From positions 14,337,001 through 14,401,000 of the forward strand of contig NC_087253.1 in assembly GCF_037042905.1 (NCBI RefSeq): DNA of 64,000 nucleotides, in the 5' to 3' direction. The translations under genes were made by a program, and so were the position numbers. The stretch is from Lytechinus pictus (Eukaryota > Echinodermata > Echinoidea > Temnopleuroida > Toxopneustidae). Shown piece by piece: positions 46,782-57,165 of the stretch (within the stretch, counting starts at the first letter, position 1; each line of letters opens with the position of its first letter). Under the pieces are notes generated by a model. That model did not search any database and had not been told where the DNA came from. It saw nothing but the letters and a program-made list of their open reading frames with translations.

Positions 46782-47603
46782 GAACCGACACTGGACGGAG
46801 TAATATTTTTCATCGTTAACAAGAAATACAACCACGCCAAGTTAGCTCAATCGGGGAAAAATGACGGTGACATTGGAACCTACGAGCTGAGAAGAAACAT
46901 CGATCAACTTTGGAGACTGGAGGCTGACCCCGGTCGTCCGCAACGTTACTACATAAACAATGTCAAGCATGATGGGTTCCGGTTGGCAAAATATGGCAGA
47001 GGTGACTCGTGCATTTGCTGCTACAACAAAAACTATAATATCGATCAGCTTTGGCATTTCGTGAAACATGGTGACTACTTCAGAATTTATAACGTTAAGC
47101 ACCCTGAGGCGAAACTTGCCAAATACGGGAAAAGAGACAGTGATTTGTGTACGTTCGAAGGCAGGGATGTTGATGATCAGCTCTGGAAGTTGGTTCCATT
47201 TATCGACGTGGTGTTGGAGAAAAGAATTCTGTGGCACGTTGACAACAGACAGGGTAAGCGTGACGTCACATTGGAGCTATGTCTTACACACGGCATGAAG
47301 CTCACTAAGAAGAGCCCCATCGCTAAGGTATCGAATTCTGTGAAATTTTCGGCGGCTGTAGAAATTTCGAAATTAGTAAAAGTTGGCGAAGGCAGCTTGC
47401 AACATATCACCGAGCTAGAATCACAGATAGGAAGCGATATCGAGAAAGAAAGCACCGAAGTCAGGAAAGAAACCTTTACTGCTCCTGCAGGGATCAACTT
47501 TCGTGTGTGGCAGTGGCAGATAGAATTTAACAGTTTGCTGGCAGAAGTTGACGTCGGTGGAACGGTATACACCAATAATGTTCAGACGGAGGTAATTCCC
47601 TAA
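46782..47603 (+). CDS. QxW beta-trefoil exon with C-terminal aerolysin-like region (3' exon)
   Basis: A pyrimidine-rich stretch ending TACACTTACAG (46770-46781) is a good splice acceptor, and the frame runs open from GAA at 46782 to TAA at 47601-47603 (about 273 codons). No ATG heads the frame: its upstream extension starts with TTG, so this is a terminal exon rather than a whole gene. Residues 1-140 hold three repeats of about 45 residues, each with NVKH/VNKK, LAKYG and DQLW. The Q-x-W in each repeat is the hallmark of ricin-type beta-trefoil lectins. The last ~130 residues are Ser/Thr/Val-rich with alternating polarity and end near FRVWQWQIEF. That is suggestive of an aerolysin-type pore-forming domain, but I cannot confirm it. 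The frame is uninterrupted and the codon pattern looks host-like. The 5' exon is not certain (see 37233). Confidence 0.7.
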   Translation, partial: EPTLDGVIFFIVNKKYNHAKLAQSGKNDGDIGTYELRRNIDQLWRLEADPGRPQRYYINNVKHDGFRLAKYGRGDSCICCYNKNYNIDQLWHFVKHGDYFRIYNVKHPEAKLAKYGKRDSDLCTFEGRDVDDQLWKLVPFIDVVLEKRILWHVDNRQGKRDVTLELCLTHGMKLTKKSPIAKVSNSVKFSAAVEISKLVKVGEGSLQHITELESQIGSDIEKESTEVRKETFTAPAGINFRVWQWQIEFNSLLAEVDVGGTVYTNNVQTEVIP

Positions 47604-47740
47604 ATGGGACGGTGATGAAGGTGGGGTTGCCATTCTGCTACTGCATGGTGACAAGTTAGTCTGCATCTGTTCCAGAGGGGGGGGGGGCAGGGACCTGGGA
47701 AGCGGGGGTGCTGCGTGTATTATCTTCCATAGGCAGCACC

Positions 47741-48412
47741 CCCGGGGGGGGGGGTACTTCCATTGACGAGTGGATACCATGCGCGACCACGGGGTCTTGA
47801 AAAGCACCCTAAACACCTATTTTCCATATTCTGAAAATGCACCCCTTAACAAGTATTGGCGTGTGAAACCCTACCCTTAACAAGTATTGGAAACAAATAC
47901 TATTGGCAAGTATTCCCAGAACTGAGCCCCTAAACAAGTACAGCGATGTATTTTCCATATTCTGAAAATACACCCCTTAACAAGTATTGGAAACAAAACG
48001 ATACTCTTAGCAAGTATTCCCTGAAATGAACCCCTAAACAAGTACAGATATATTTTATTGTAATGTCACGCGTCCGTCGGTCGTCGGTTTTACCTTCAGA
48101 CACCATTATTTTGGTTTAGTACGGCCTCACCTTCCACACCTCGCGCAAATCGGACTCTAAACACGTAGTGTTGGGGCAAAAAGGACATCCTTTATAAAAC
48201 ATTTTGATTTTGTTTTATCATCCCCGCATATTTGACCCTAAACACGTATATTTTTCCGAGCGAAATAGATACCCTTTTTTCAATATTTTTGTGTTTTTGA
48301 CACCCTTATCACGTTACGTACGTAACGTGCCCTATCTTGAAAAAGACATCCTTTTTACGTGTTTTTTTGGTCGCGCATGGTATCCACTCGTCAATGTAAG
48401 TGGCCCCCCCGG
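47741..48412. mobile_element. C/G-run TIR element with 9-bp duplication, copy 1
   Basis: GGCAGCACC lies on both sides (47732-47740 and 48413-48421). Ends: CCCGGGGG..TACTTCCATTGACGAGTGGATACC and its complement. A 9-bp duplication is typical of Mutator-like elements. Inside, CCCCTTAACAAGTATTGGA repeats. 672 bp with no transposase. Confidence 0.88.
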
Positions 48413-48559
48413 GGCAGCACCTCCTGGAAATCTAGAGGTAAGTTGATAAATGACAGAAATGTAATGAAAATGAACGACGTTTTGTAGAACTCCCCCCCCC
48501 CCCCCCACTTCAAAATTTTCTGACACAGTACTTAAAATAGTGTTTAAATTCACCTTTTT

Positions 48560-48720
48560 TGAGATCGGAATATCAAATATTTTCTGCTTGCGCTTCGTGC
48601 TCGCATTATTGATTTTTATAATTAATTTTTTTTTTACAATGCCCAGATATTAAGTCTAACATTAAACACGCGCACGCATGTTTATTCAGATACGCAGCTT
48701 GTTTTGGGGCTACTCCGGGC
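48560..48720 (+). repeat. GC-core satellite unit
   Basis: One unit with TTTTCTGCTTGCGCTTCGTG and an AACACGCGCACGCATGTTTA tail, closely matching text near 31810-31920. Confidence 0.8.
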
Positions 48721-48859
48721 TAAAAATATTTATATCAAATACAGTTTTATGAAAATCTGATAACAAATAGTTAAGTTATTTAATTCTAAAGTTTAGCAAT
48801 ATTTTATGAAAATGGTGATATGCATGTCGTCATGAATATTTAATAGGTGTATTGACATG

Positions 48860-49110
48860 TGCGGAAATCTGTCTCCAAAGGTAGGGGGACCAGGGCCTGG
48901 AAAATTTGACAAGCAAAAAAAGAAGAAAAAAAGTGTTTCACCCAAAATGTAAGGTCATTTAGTCCAAACGGTATTATTTCGATTGTGAAGTGATGTATTT
49001 TTCTCCATGAAAGACCAAAAATAGTAGGGGGGACATTCGATATTGTGTCCCCCTACTATTTTTGGTAGGGGGACACGTCCCCCTGTCTCCTCTGGGATTT
49101 CTGCCCATGT
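48860..49110. repeat. G-run bounded repeat with AAAATTTGACAAGC-type text
   Basis: GTAGGGGGACCAGGGCCTGG and the paired TAGTAGGGGGGACA / TGTCCCCCTACTA motifs form short inverted repeats (49022-49072). It shares GACAAGCAAAAAAAG with the hAT elements at 24633 and 51109. Confidence 0.5.
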
Positions 49111-49544
49111 GGGTTGAAGGTGTCACATCCCCACTATCCTGTTTCTTGTGTTATTACATGGAATCAAAATTGTTTCATTTTTTCATACCAGTGTTAATGA
49201 TATGTCTCCCTTATAATGAAATAAGTTGCAGCGAAGAATATCTAATGGACTAAATCAGTTGTCAATTCAATTTTTTTAGTTCTTGAAGGGAAAATATTTA
49301 ATAAACATAATTTTATATAATAAAATACAAAATAACAAGTGGGGATATGACACATCAGTTTGCTCATTGAATATTAATGAAGACATGCTTAAAACACCGG
49401 AATAATGCTAATCTTTAAAATGCAATAACTTTGATATTCCTTGTCGGATTTTGATCAAATCTTTATTCTTATGTTCGTCTGATTTTTCTTTATCTGTTCA
49501 TACCATATTAAATTCAGTATGGAGTTTCAGATCAGAATATCAAA

Positions 49545-50580
49545 AAAATTCTGCTCGCGCTTCGCGCTCACATTATTAATGTAAGAATATATCCAATTAC
49601 CCATCATTTTCTTGATATACAAAACATGAATAGAATGTCCCAATTATACATGTAGGTCTGAAATCTCAATTTTGTTTCCGCTCGCGTCAATTGTATAGTT
49701 ATATACCTATCCTGTTCATGATTAGAAAATGTGCTTAAGATGTCCTGTTTTAGGTCTTAAATCTCATTTTTAATTCCGCTCGCATCAATTGTATAGTTAT
49801 ATACCATCCTGTTCATGATTAGAAAAGTGCTTAAGATGTCCCGTTTTTAGGTCTGAAATCTCATTTTTATTTCCGCTCGCGCTTCGCGCTCGCATCAATT
49901 GTATAGCTATATACCTATCCTGTTCATTCTTGGAAAAGTGCTTCAGATGTCCCGTTTTTAGGTCTGAAATCTCATTTTTATTTCCACTCGCGCTTTGCGC
50001 TCGCATCAATTGTATAGCTATATACCTATCCTCTTCATTATTAGAAAAGTGCTTAGAATGTCTCGTTTTTGGGGTCTGAAATCTCAATTTTGTTTCCGCT
50101 CGCATCAATTGTATAGTTATATACCTATCCTGTTCATGATTAGAAAAGTGCTTAAGATGTCCTGTTTTTAGGTCTGAAATCTCATTTCTATTTCCGCTCG
50201 CATCAATTATATAGTTATATAATACCTATCCTCTTCATGATTGCAAAAAAGTGCTTAGAATGTCCAGTATTTAGGTCGGAATGTCAAATTTTCAGCTCGC
50301 GCTTCGCGCTCGCATTATTTGATTGTTGATATATGTATCGCCTTAATGGGTAACTGCAAACAGTCCTTTAACACTTCCCTTTCGATCAGACTAGAGCGTA
50401 TATGAAAAATATCTGCTCGCACTAATCACGTTTGCAGTTATTATTTGCTACATACGCATCTTAATGTTCAGGACCACAAACATTGCTCAAAATTTTCAAT
50501 TTTTCAGGACAAAAAACATGAAATTCCCCCCCCCCCCCAAAAAAAAAAGAGCTCGCGCTTCGCGCTCGAGTTATCTAATT
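49545..50580 (+). repeat. GC-core satellite block, ~110-bp units
   Basis: Units near 49680, 49775, 49875, 49985, 50096 and 50198 share AGGTCTGAAATCTCATTTTT, CCGCTCGC..CATCAATTGTATAG and TATACCTATCCTGTTCATGA. Some carry the full GCTCGCGCTTCGCGCTCG core and others a version lacking ten bases of it. The 103-codon minus-strand frame at 49797-50108 is this repeat read through. Confidence 0.88.
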
Positions 50581-50619
50581 ATATATCTATGTTCTTTTAT
50601 AAGAAGAGAGCTAAGAAGT

Positions 50620-50770
50620 GACTGTCATATATGTATGTATGTATATATATATATGTGTGTGTGTGTGGGAGGGGGGGTTGGTGGGTGTGTGTGGTGCACT
50701 TAGAGGTGTGTGTGTGTGTAATTATGGAAAACTCAATTGTGTCCCCTCCTCCCCCCCCCCCCCCACCTTT
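50620..50770. repeat. GTAT/TG microsatellites and C-run
   Basis: (GTAT)n, (TA)n and (GT)n from 50627 to 50720, then a C-run at about 50749-50764. Confidence 0.95.
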
Positions 50771-50912
50771 GAGAGATTTCAGCACCCCCACTGAAAAAAA
50801 ATCGTTCCCAGGTCCCTGGGGGGAGGGGGTGGCTCACAGCCATTGCACGTACAGTGGACAGCATCCGCGAAAAAAAATGGGGGATCAGGGGGTTTAACGC
50901 TGCTAGCTTAGG

Positions 50913-51545
50913 CCCCCATCCCACAGAATTAAAGACCTTTCAAGGACCTTTGATCATTAAAAGATCATTGAAAGACCAGGAAAAGCCCAGGAAAAGCCCA
51001 TGGAAAGAATTCTGAAATATCACTTGTTGCATAAAAGATCTCTGAAAGACCATTGAAAGATCTCTATAGGATAACTATAAGCCCAGTAAGACAAGAAGTA
51101 TCAATCAGCAGTGGCGTACCTAGGATTTTCCAAAGGGGGGGGGGGCAAATTCGTTCACCAAAAAATTTGACAAGAAAAAAAGAAAAAAAAAGGTCTTCAA
51201 GTTCAAAAGAATGGGCCAATCAGTTTTTCGTAGTTCTTTTAGGGGTCTTTTGGAGTCGTTCCACAGAGAAGACAAATTTCAGTGATATTGGAGACAGCTG
51301 TAAGACCTTGCCAATATTTTGGTCTTTCAAAGGTCTCCCTTCTGTGGAACGGGGGAATGAAAGAATGTTTTGAACTTTTTCCAAAAAAAATTGAAAATCA
51401 TGGGAGACCACAAAGATCACTTAAAGATCAATCAAGATTTATGAAAGACCTCGGAGATCTTTACAATTTCATTGAAAGACCTATGAAAGATCAAGCAAGT
51501 TTAATGGTCAAACAGAGGTCTTGCTCTCTGTGGAATGGGAGTTTT
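50913..51545. mobile_element. TIR-like repeat with GGCCCCCATCCCACAGA-like ends
   Basis: Starts GGCCCCCATCCCACAGA and ends TCTGTGGAATGGGAG, roughly complementary. The interior is filled with GAAAGAC/AAAGATC repeats, and internal TTCCACAGAGA (51259) and TCTGTGGAACGGG (51341) motifs lie in opposite orientation. Nested hAT at 51109. Exact borders uncertain. Confidence 0.5.
51109..51215. mobile_element. Deleted hAT relative of 24633
   Basis: CAGTGGCGTACCTAGGATTT start, preceded by TCAATCAG (51101) and followed by CCAATCAG (51216), an 8-bp duplication with one mismatch. The right TIR is lost. Confidence 0.75.
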
Positions 51546-52178
51546 AGCAATGAATGAAATTAGTTGCAGTAAATATTGATTTAAATATTCTCACTTTGTC
51601 ATCGTAGATGGGATGTAGATCTATATCTGGTACAGTTACATTAACTTAAACTTCTGAAATCACACAATTTAAACTTAAAGGTTACCAACATATACAGATA
51701 TGCACATGTGGGACAGTATGAGTTATCATTACTTGGAAAAAGACCCAATATCTTGAATTTCATGTTTTGCTCATTTCTCAACAATTTCTTTGAAAATCCT
51801 ATGGCATATTTTTTCATTGATATATATATATAAATACACCGTGTGAGAAAAAAAAACTTGACACCTCACAAACCCCCAGTTTAAGAAAGAAATACGTCAT
51901 GGATCATTATACAGGTTGTTTCTTTTTAAAAAAATAACCGAAGTTCAAATGTCAGCTATATCAAGAATACATGATTTATTCTTGTGATTTTTATTCTACA
52001 TAACTGTGTATCTAACCCACTTTCATTTGACCCCTTGGTTGCGTCATAATTGTCGGGGATCACAGAGTAATACCTCTGAAGGCAAAGGGTACGAAACCTA
52101 ATTTTACCAAGTTTGGGGTTTGAATGTACATACACTTTGTTGTAATAAAGGATTTGGTTCCATCGATCAGAGCTTTCC

Positions 52179-52745
52179 CCCCGGGGGGGGGGGCACTTAC
52201 ATTGACGAGTGGATACCATGCGCGACCAAGAAAACACGTAAAAAGGATGTCTTTTTCAAGATAGGGCACGTTACGTACGTAACGTAATAAGGGTGTCAAA
52301 AACACAAAAATAATGAAAATTTTCGATAGAAAAGCTACGTGTTTAGGGTCTAATTTGCGAGGGTATAAACAATCAAGACTAAAATGTCTTATAAAGGATG
52401 TACATTTTGCCCCAAGAGTCAACACTACGTGTTTAGAGTAGGCCTACGATTTGCGCGAGTGGGGCTGTACTAAATCCAATGATGTAGGTAAAAGTAAAAC
52501 CGACGTCTGTGGTCGACATAACCATTGAAAATAAAATATCGCTATACTTGTTTAGGGGTTCAATTCAGGGAATACTTGCCAATAATATCGCTTTTTTTTT
52601 CCAGTACTTCTTAAGGGTAGGGTTTCATACGCCAATACTTGTTAAGGGGTGCATTTTCAGAGTATGGAAAATACGTGTTTAGGGTGCTTTTTGAGACCTC
52701 ATGGTCGCGCATGGTATCCACTCGTCAATGGAAGTGGCCCCCCGG
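52179..52745. mobile_element. C/G-run TIR element with 9-bp duplication, copy 2
   Basis: GAGCTTTCC on both sides (52170-52178 and 52746-52754). Same ends as the copy at 47741. Two independent clean 9-bp duplications support the Mutator-like assignment. Confidence 0.88.
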
Positions 52746-52797
52746 GAGCTTTCCCCTGCAAATTTCGGTGAAATGATATCCCTTCTGCTAATTCTTT

Positions 52798-53016
52798 TTG
52801 CGAATGAAAATACATAACGGGTGTCTAGCTGCAACTTTGGTTGAGCACATCCATGGTGACTTGCAGGCACATGTTGGGCATGAGATTATGAAAGATGTTC
52901 TGCGTCACAATTCCGCTCAGTGGCTAGAGGAGCAATGCAATCAATGCAGCATCGACAGGGTGGGTACTGTGAAAAAGTTGAAGGTGGTGATGCTCAAGGT
53001 AGATAGAGATAAATGA
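52798..53016 (+). CDS. Unidentified 70-odd-codon frame between the inverted arms
   Basis: An open frame with mixed codon use that looks more protein-like than its surroundings (HGDLQAHVGHEIMKDVL segment). It lies inside the long-inverted-repeat element, just right of the nested insertion. I recognise no family. It could be a residue of the element's own transposase or a captured host exon. Confidence 0.2.
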   Translation: MRMKIHNGCLAATLVEHIHGDLQAHVGHEIMKDVLRHNSAQWLEEQCNQCSIDRVGTVKKLKVVMLKVDRDK

Positions 53017-53467
53017 CATGTTCCACAGAGATTGAAGCTAGGCAGTTGATATGTAAATGCCAGTCACTCAAAAAAAAAAAGGTTATCATAGAGGATAGCA
53101 TTTCACTGAAATTTGATCGGAAAAACTCTGATGAAACCAAAACCTTACAACAAAGTGTTTCCTGCATGTACATTAAAACCCCAAACATGGAAAATAAGTA
53201 GGTGTTGTTCCCTTCGCATTCAAAAGGCCATAGCTCTGTGACCCGTGACGCAAGGTAGGTGTCAAATTAAAGTTGATGAGTTACTCAGTGATGTAGAGCA
53301 GAAATTACAAGAAGAAATCATGTATTCTTGATAGCTGACCTTTGAAACTTCGGTTACCCTCAGAAGCACATATTTTGGAAAATATTGTTTAAGAGGTAGA
53401 CACACCCTGTATTTCAAGCAAGTGTTGCAAAAGGTGCTTATCATGATGTTTTAAGCAACAGAGGTTA

Positions 53468-54007
53468 TACAGTGTGTCCCAGAAAAAAAGGAAACCGGGA
53501 TTCCCATGTCTTCATTCTATGAAGTCAAATGAATTATGATATTTCATTTACATAATCATAATTCAATTATTCTTCTTTATTTTGATACCTAATATGAGAC
53601 GAACATTTCACACATTAATAATGAGCAAGACGAGTTTGAAAATTTAATTTAAAAAACCAGGTTGCGCAGAAAGCTTGGACAAGATTGGTTCGTAAAACGA
53701 CGGCCTTGCTTATTCAACGATTGGCTCATTGGCATTTATTTTGTATTCTTTGTTAAGATTCTCTCACTGATCCCTGAAATGTGAGTGGATTCAGATTCAC
53801 ATGTGAGTTTCTGCGCAAATCGTTTCTGATATGTCTCAATATTTATTGTTTATCTGCCAAGCGTGAACGGTTTGCTAAGCTGTTGGTTTCAAATTGGAGA
53901 TGAGATTCCAATCTTGCTATGAGCATCAAATTTATAGTAAAAGCATATTTAATAATTGTGATATCAATCTCTGAAAACGGGTTTCCTTTTTTGTGGGACG
54001 CACTGTA
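53468..54007. mobile_element. 540-bp TA-flanked mariner-like MITE
   Basis: TA, then CAGTGTGTCCCAGAAAAAAA-GGAAACC. The right end is GGTTTCC-TTTTTTGTGGGACGCACTG, then TA. About 28-bp imperfect inverted repeat. Confidence 0.88.
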
Positions 54008-54420
54008 TAGTTGAATTTGCGATCGACATGTTTATTTCCCCACTCTTCACAACCGGCCTCATCGTGGCTTTTTAAAACCAACAATGTTGGTTTAACAATA
54101 GATGTTTGTTTTAAGAATTGTTGTCACAGCCTGTTTGGTTACAAAATAAAGATTCATGTAAAATATAGCACAGATAAAAATGAGGTCAGAGGAGAGAAAA
54201 ATACTTTCACAGCAGTTAGTGTCCTTGTTCATTTTATTTCCCCTCAACAGCATAACTTTGGGAAGAACAATGATCAGGAAGACAATCAATTTTACAACTG
54301 ATGTATGGCAACCCATGTAAGGCAGGCTACAATCGATTGTAATATTGACTGTATTCATTCAAGTCGAATGGGGTGGGTTTTTTTTACAAAGATTAAACTA
54401 AGTCTGACTTAGAGTCCAAC

Positions 54421-55012
54421 TTAAAGGAGAATGAAACTCTTGGAGCAAGTTAGCTTTTGTGAAAGCAAAAAAATCAAAGAATAAGATCCACAAACGTTTG
54501 AGTAAAATAGGACTAGCAATAGAAGAGTTATGAGCAATTTAATGTCGAGATCACTAATGCTATGGAGATCCTCCCATTGGCAATGCGACCAAGATCTATG
54601 ATGTTACAGATGAACAACTCTCCCCTTTTGGACGCTGAAAATATACCCCAAAACATCTCTTTTTGCTCATTCTAATCATATGACAAACGATTCATCAATG
54701 ATATAATGTTGTGAAACCTCTGTACTTGTCCTCTCATAAAGAGAACACCTCACCTTGTGATAGACTCTATAAAAGTGAGAATATAATTGAAATAAGTACT
54801 AAAGTAATGAGGGAGTTGTACGTGTGTGACATCACAGATCTTGGTCGCATTGCCAATGGGAGGATCTACATGGCATTAGTGATCTCAATATTCAAATGCT
54901 CATAACTTTCTTATTATACATTCAATCTTCCTCAAACTTTCAACAATATGTTTCTTTGATTTTTCTCTTTGATATGGATTTAGCTGGTTTCAAGGGTTTC
55001 ATTCTCCTTTAA
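54421..55012. mobile_element. TTAA MITE (AGGAGAATGAAAC family), copy 2
   Basis: Same ends and length as 43705-44297, with roughly 97 percent identity by eye and perfect TTAA on both sides. Confidence 0.92.
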
Positions 55013-55141
55013 ATGCCTAGTTGCTTGCGTTATAAAAGGCATGATCGCATCGGTCAGATCACGCCAAGAGAACGTGCACTACTGATTATTGATCAATACG
55101 ATTGCATATCATGTACGCGTTGGCATTTAAGTGCGACTAAT

Positions 55142-55366
55142 GGGGTTTTGCAAAAAACTTGCGATCGTTGCAAGGCAAATTCAGATCCTGAAAATAATCT
55201 TAAGTCTTGCAATTAATTGCAAATTTGTAATTGATTGCTTATCTGCTTCTTGAAACAAATAGTGAGTGTAATCTCATTTGCTACAGTTGAAATTGATCAA
55301 TCAATTGTAATATTAAAACAGATTATCTGCCAACGATTGCAAATATTTTCTTGCAACACCCCCTAA
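55142..55366. mobile_element. 225-bp MITE with GGGGTTTTGCAA-like ends
   Basis: Left GGTTTTGCAAAAAACTTGCGATCG, right complement GGTGTTGCAAGAAAATATTTGCAATCG (20 shared positions or more). A solitary end of the same family (GGTGTTGCAAGAAACTTGCG) lies at 62322-62420. Confidence 0.75.
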
Positions 55367-55476
55367 GTCAAACTTAAATCTTTGTGAAACACTCCACCGA
55401 TTCATAAAGAGTATGATACCTGAGATACAATCAAATAGTAAATCCACATAAAATCTTCATATATTACATTTGCAAC

Positions 55477-56037
55477 TTCAAGGAAACCAAAACCCAAGAA
55501 TAGAAGCAATCTTATTGGAAAGAGTAAAATAAAAGGAACAATTAAAAAAAAGTTTAATCAAAATTGGTTATGAAATAAGCAAGTTATGGGAGTTTGAAAA
55601 CTCTTGTTGGTACTTTCTATGGGGATCCTCAAATTGGCAAACATGCTTCAAAATGGCTGATTTTGAGGACAACTCTCCATTTGTTTCGTACACAAATTTT
55701 CAGATTTTCCTCATTATCTTTCAAATTGCATCTTGCCTCCTTCTGAATGGGAAAATATCATTCACATCACATATGTCAAGGTCAGGAGGGAATAACGTGA
55801 AATATGGAAAATAGATGGGAAAATCTGAAAATTTGTGTACAAAACAAATGGAGAGTTGTCCACAAATCAGCCATTTTGAAGCACGTTTGCCAATTTGAGG
55901 ATCCCCATAGAAAGTACAAGACTTTTAAAACTTGCTTATTTCATAACCGATTTTGATGAATCTTTTTTTAAGTGGTTCCTCTCATTTTACTCTTTCCAAT
56001 AAGATTGCTTCTCTTCTTGGATTTTGGTTTCCTTTAA
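55477..56037. mobile_element. TTAA MITE (AGGAAACCAAAA family) with ~200-bp arms
   Basis: AGGAAACCAAAACCCAAGAA at the left and the complement of AGGAAACCAAAATCCAAGAA at the right. TTCA/TTAA flanks. The arms also pair over GCAATCTTATTGGAAAGAGT and GGATCCCCATAGAAAGTAC, and the centre over CCATTTTGAAGCA. Confidence 0.9.
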
Positions 56038-56039
56038 TA

Positions 56040-56830
56040 GTTTTATCTTACTGCACCTGCATTGCACCCACTTGACTAGTAATTGATAATCAATGTCATG
56101 AACTTTCCTCTTTTATGAGGCCACCATCAATTTCAAGCTTAACTGCTCACGATGACGGTCCCCTATGGTCATTGATTACATCCTATTAAAAGAAAATTTT
56201 TACTTCTAAATTCAAATCATTGGCTGGTACTACCGTACTTATTATGTCTGTGTTTATGTTATGGATTTTTATGTATACTCTATATGTACAATGTTAACAC
56301 ATTTAATGCATGTATTGTCTAAAGTTTTGCATCCAACAATAAAAGCAAAAAACAAACAATTCCATGTGGTGGTGTAAATTTTTTATGCAATTTGGTGACA
56401 TTGGATTCAAGGAAAGAAATGCTTACGGTAATAGTGCAGAGTTTCTTATATAAAATGGAGGCTGATATGTAAGTTACAGGTCTAGTTCATAGGGGTCATG
56501 AGGTCTTCCAAGAACAAGGCCATGAAGCACACAAAGATACAATCAATCTTACTATCAATTGTAACTCATTTCTAGTATATCATTTGCCAGTGACATAACA
56601 GTTTCCCTGGTCTCAATATCTCTGAGCGCATAGGGTTTGAGTTTAGTTTTTGGTTCAGAACAATGTAAATATAAGAATTAGGGTTTATTTAGTTGTGGAG
56701 GTTAGCTTTCATGTTTGGCTTAATGTGCAGATTTTCCATCGGAACAAGTGTCGCTAGAGAAAATTAATGGAACTGGTTTGTCGTAGGCGTGCATGTTCTT
56801 ATACGAGTGATATCAGTCATAAGACTCATA
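56040..56830. other. Unassigned sequence
   Basis: No gene or repeat is recognised. AACAATAAAAGC near 56335 could be a polyadenylation signal, but no upstream reading frame supports that. Confidence 0.4.
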
Positions 56831-56832
56831 TA

Positions 56833-57119
56833 GGCCCGTATTCTGTACTTAGACCATGGTCTAACTCTGTGCTATATTATGGAAAGCCAAACATGTCTAT
56901 ATTTGTTCACATGGCATGTTCCTTATATTTACTGTGCTCTTTTCTAATTCTTAATGGTGAAGACAATTATCTTATTCATCCTTCCCAAACAGTTAAGAAT
57001 GATTTGACAGTCAAATGAGCTTATACTATGAACCTCTACTGTTAGAGATTTATGTCACAATTGGCTATCCACAACTTTAAACCAGAGTTTAAATCAAACC
57101 CGAATTCAGAATACGGGCC
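56833..57119. mobile_element. GGCCCGTATTCTGAAG MITE, copy 3
   Basis: Ends GGCCCGTATTCTGTACTT and AATTCAGAATACGGGCC, with ATA on both sides (3-bp duplication). Confidence 0.88.
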
Positions 57120-57165
57120 ATAGAATCTGGCCTGTTAAAGCCAAACAAGTGGAATGCCTCTGGCG

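Larger units (their letters stand above)
51835..53411. mobile_element. 1.6-kb TA-flanked element with ~330-bp inverted arms
   Basis: TA then CACCGTGTGAG at the left, and CTTACCTC-type ends TACCTCTTAA on the other strand ending CACACCCTG then TA. The left arm (51836-52163) and the complement of the right arm (53083-53410) share AACCGAAGTT, AAGAATACATGATTTNTTCTTG, GTTTGGGGTTT and ACTTTGTTGTAA in the same order with about 20-25 percent divergence. The C/G-run element at 52179 was inserted later between the arms. Confidence 0.8.
54371..55396. mobile_element. Host TIR element (ACAAAGATTTAAGT ends) carrying two nested MITEs
   Basis: Left ACAAAGATTAAACTAAGTCT-GACTTAG, right complement CACAAAGATTTAAGTTTGAC-TTAG. 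It contains the TTAA MITE at 54421 and the GCAAGAAA MITE at 55142. A relative lies at 57990-58424. Confidence 0.6.

Noticed and set aside
49797..50108. 103-codon repetitive protein
   Set aside because: It is the ~110-bp GC-core satellite read in one frame, with no independent coding evidence.
56767..57018. 83-codon plus-strand frame
   Set aside because: Most of it lies within the GGCCCGTATT MITE at 56833-57119.
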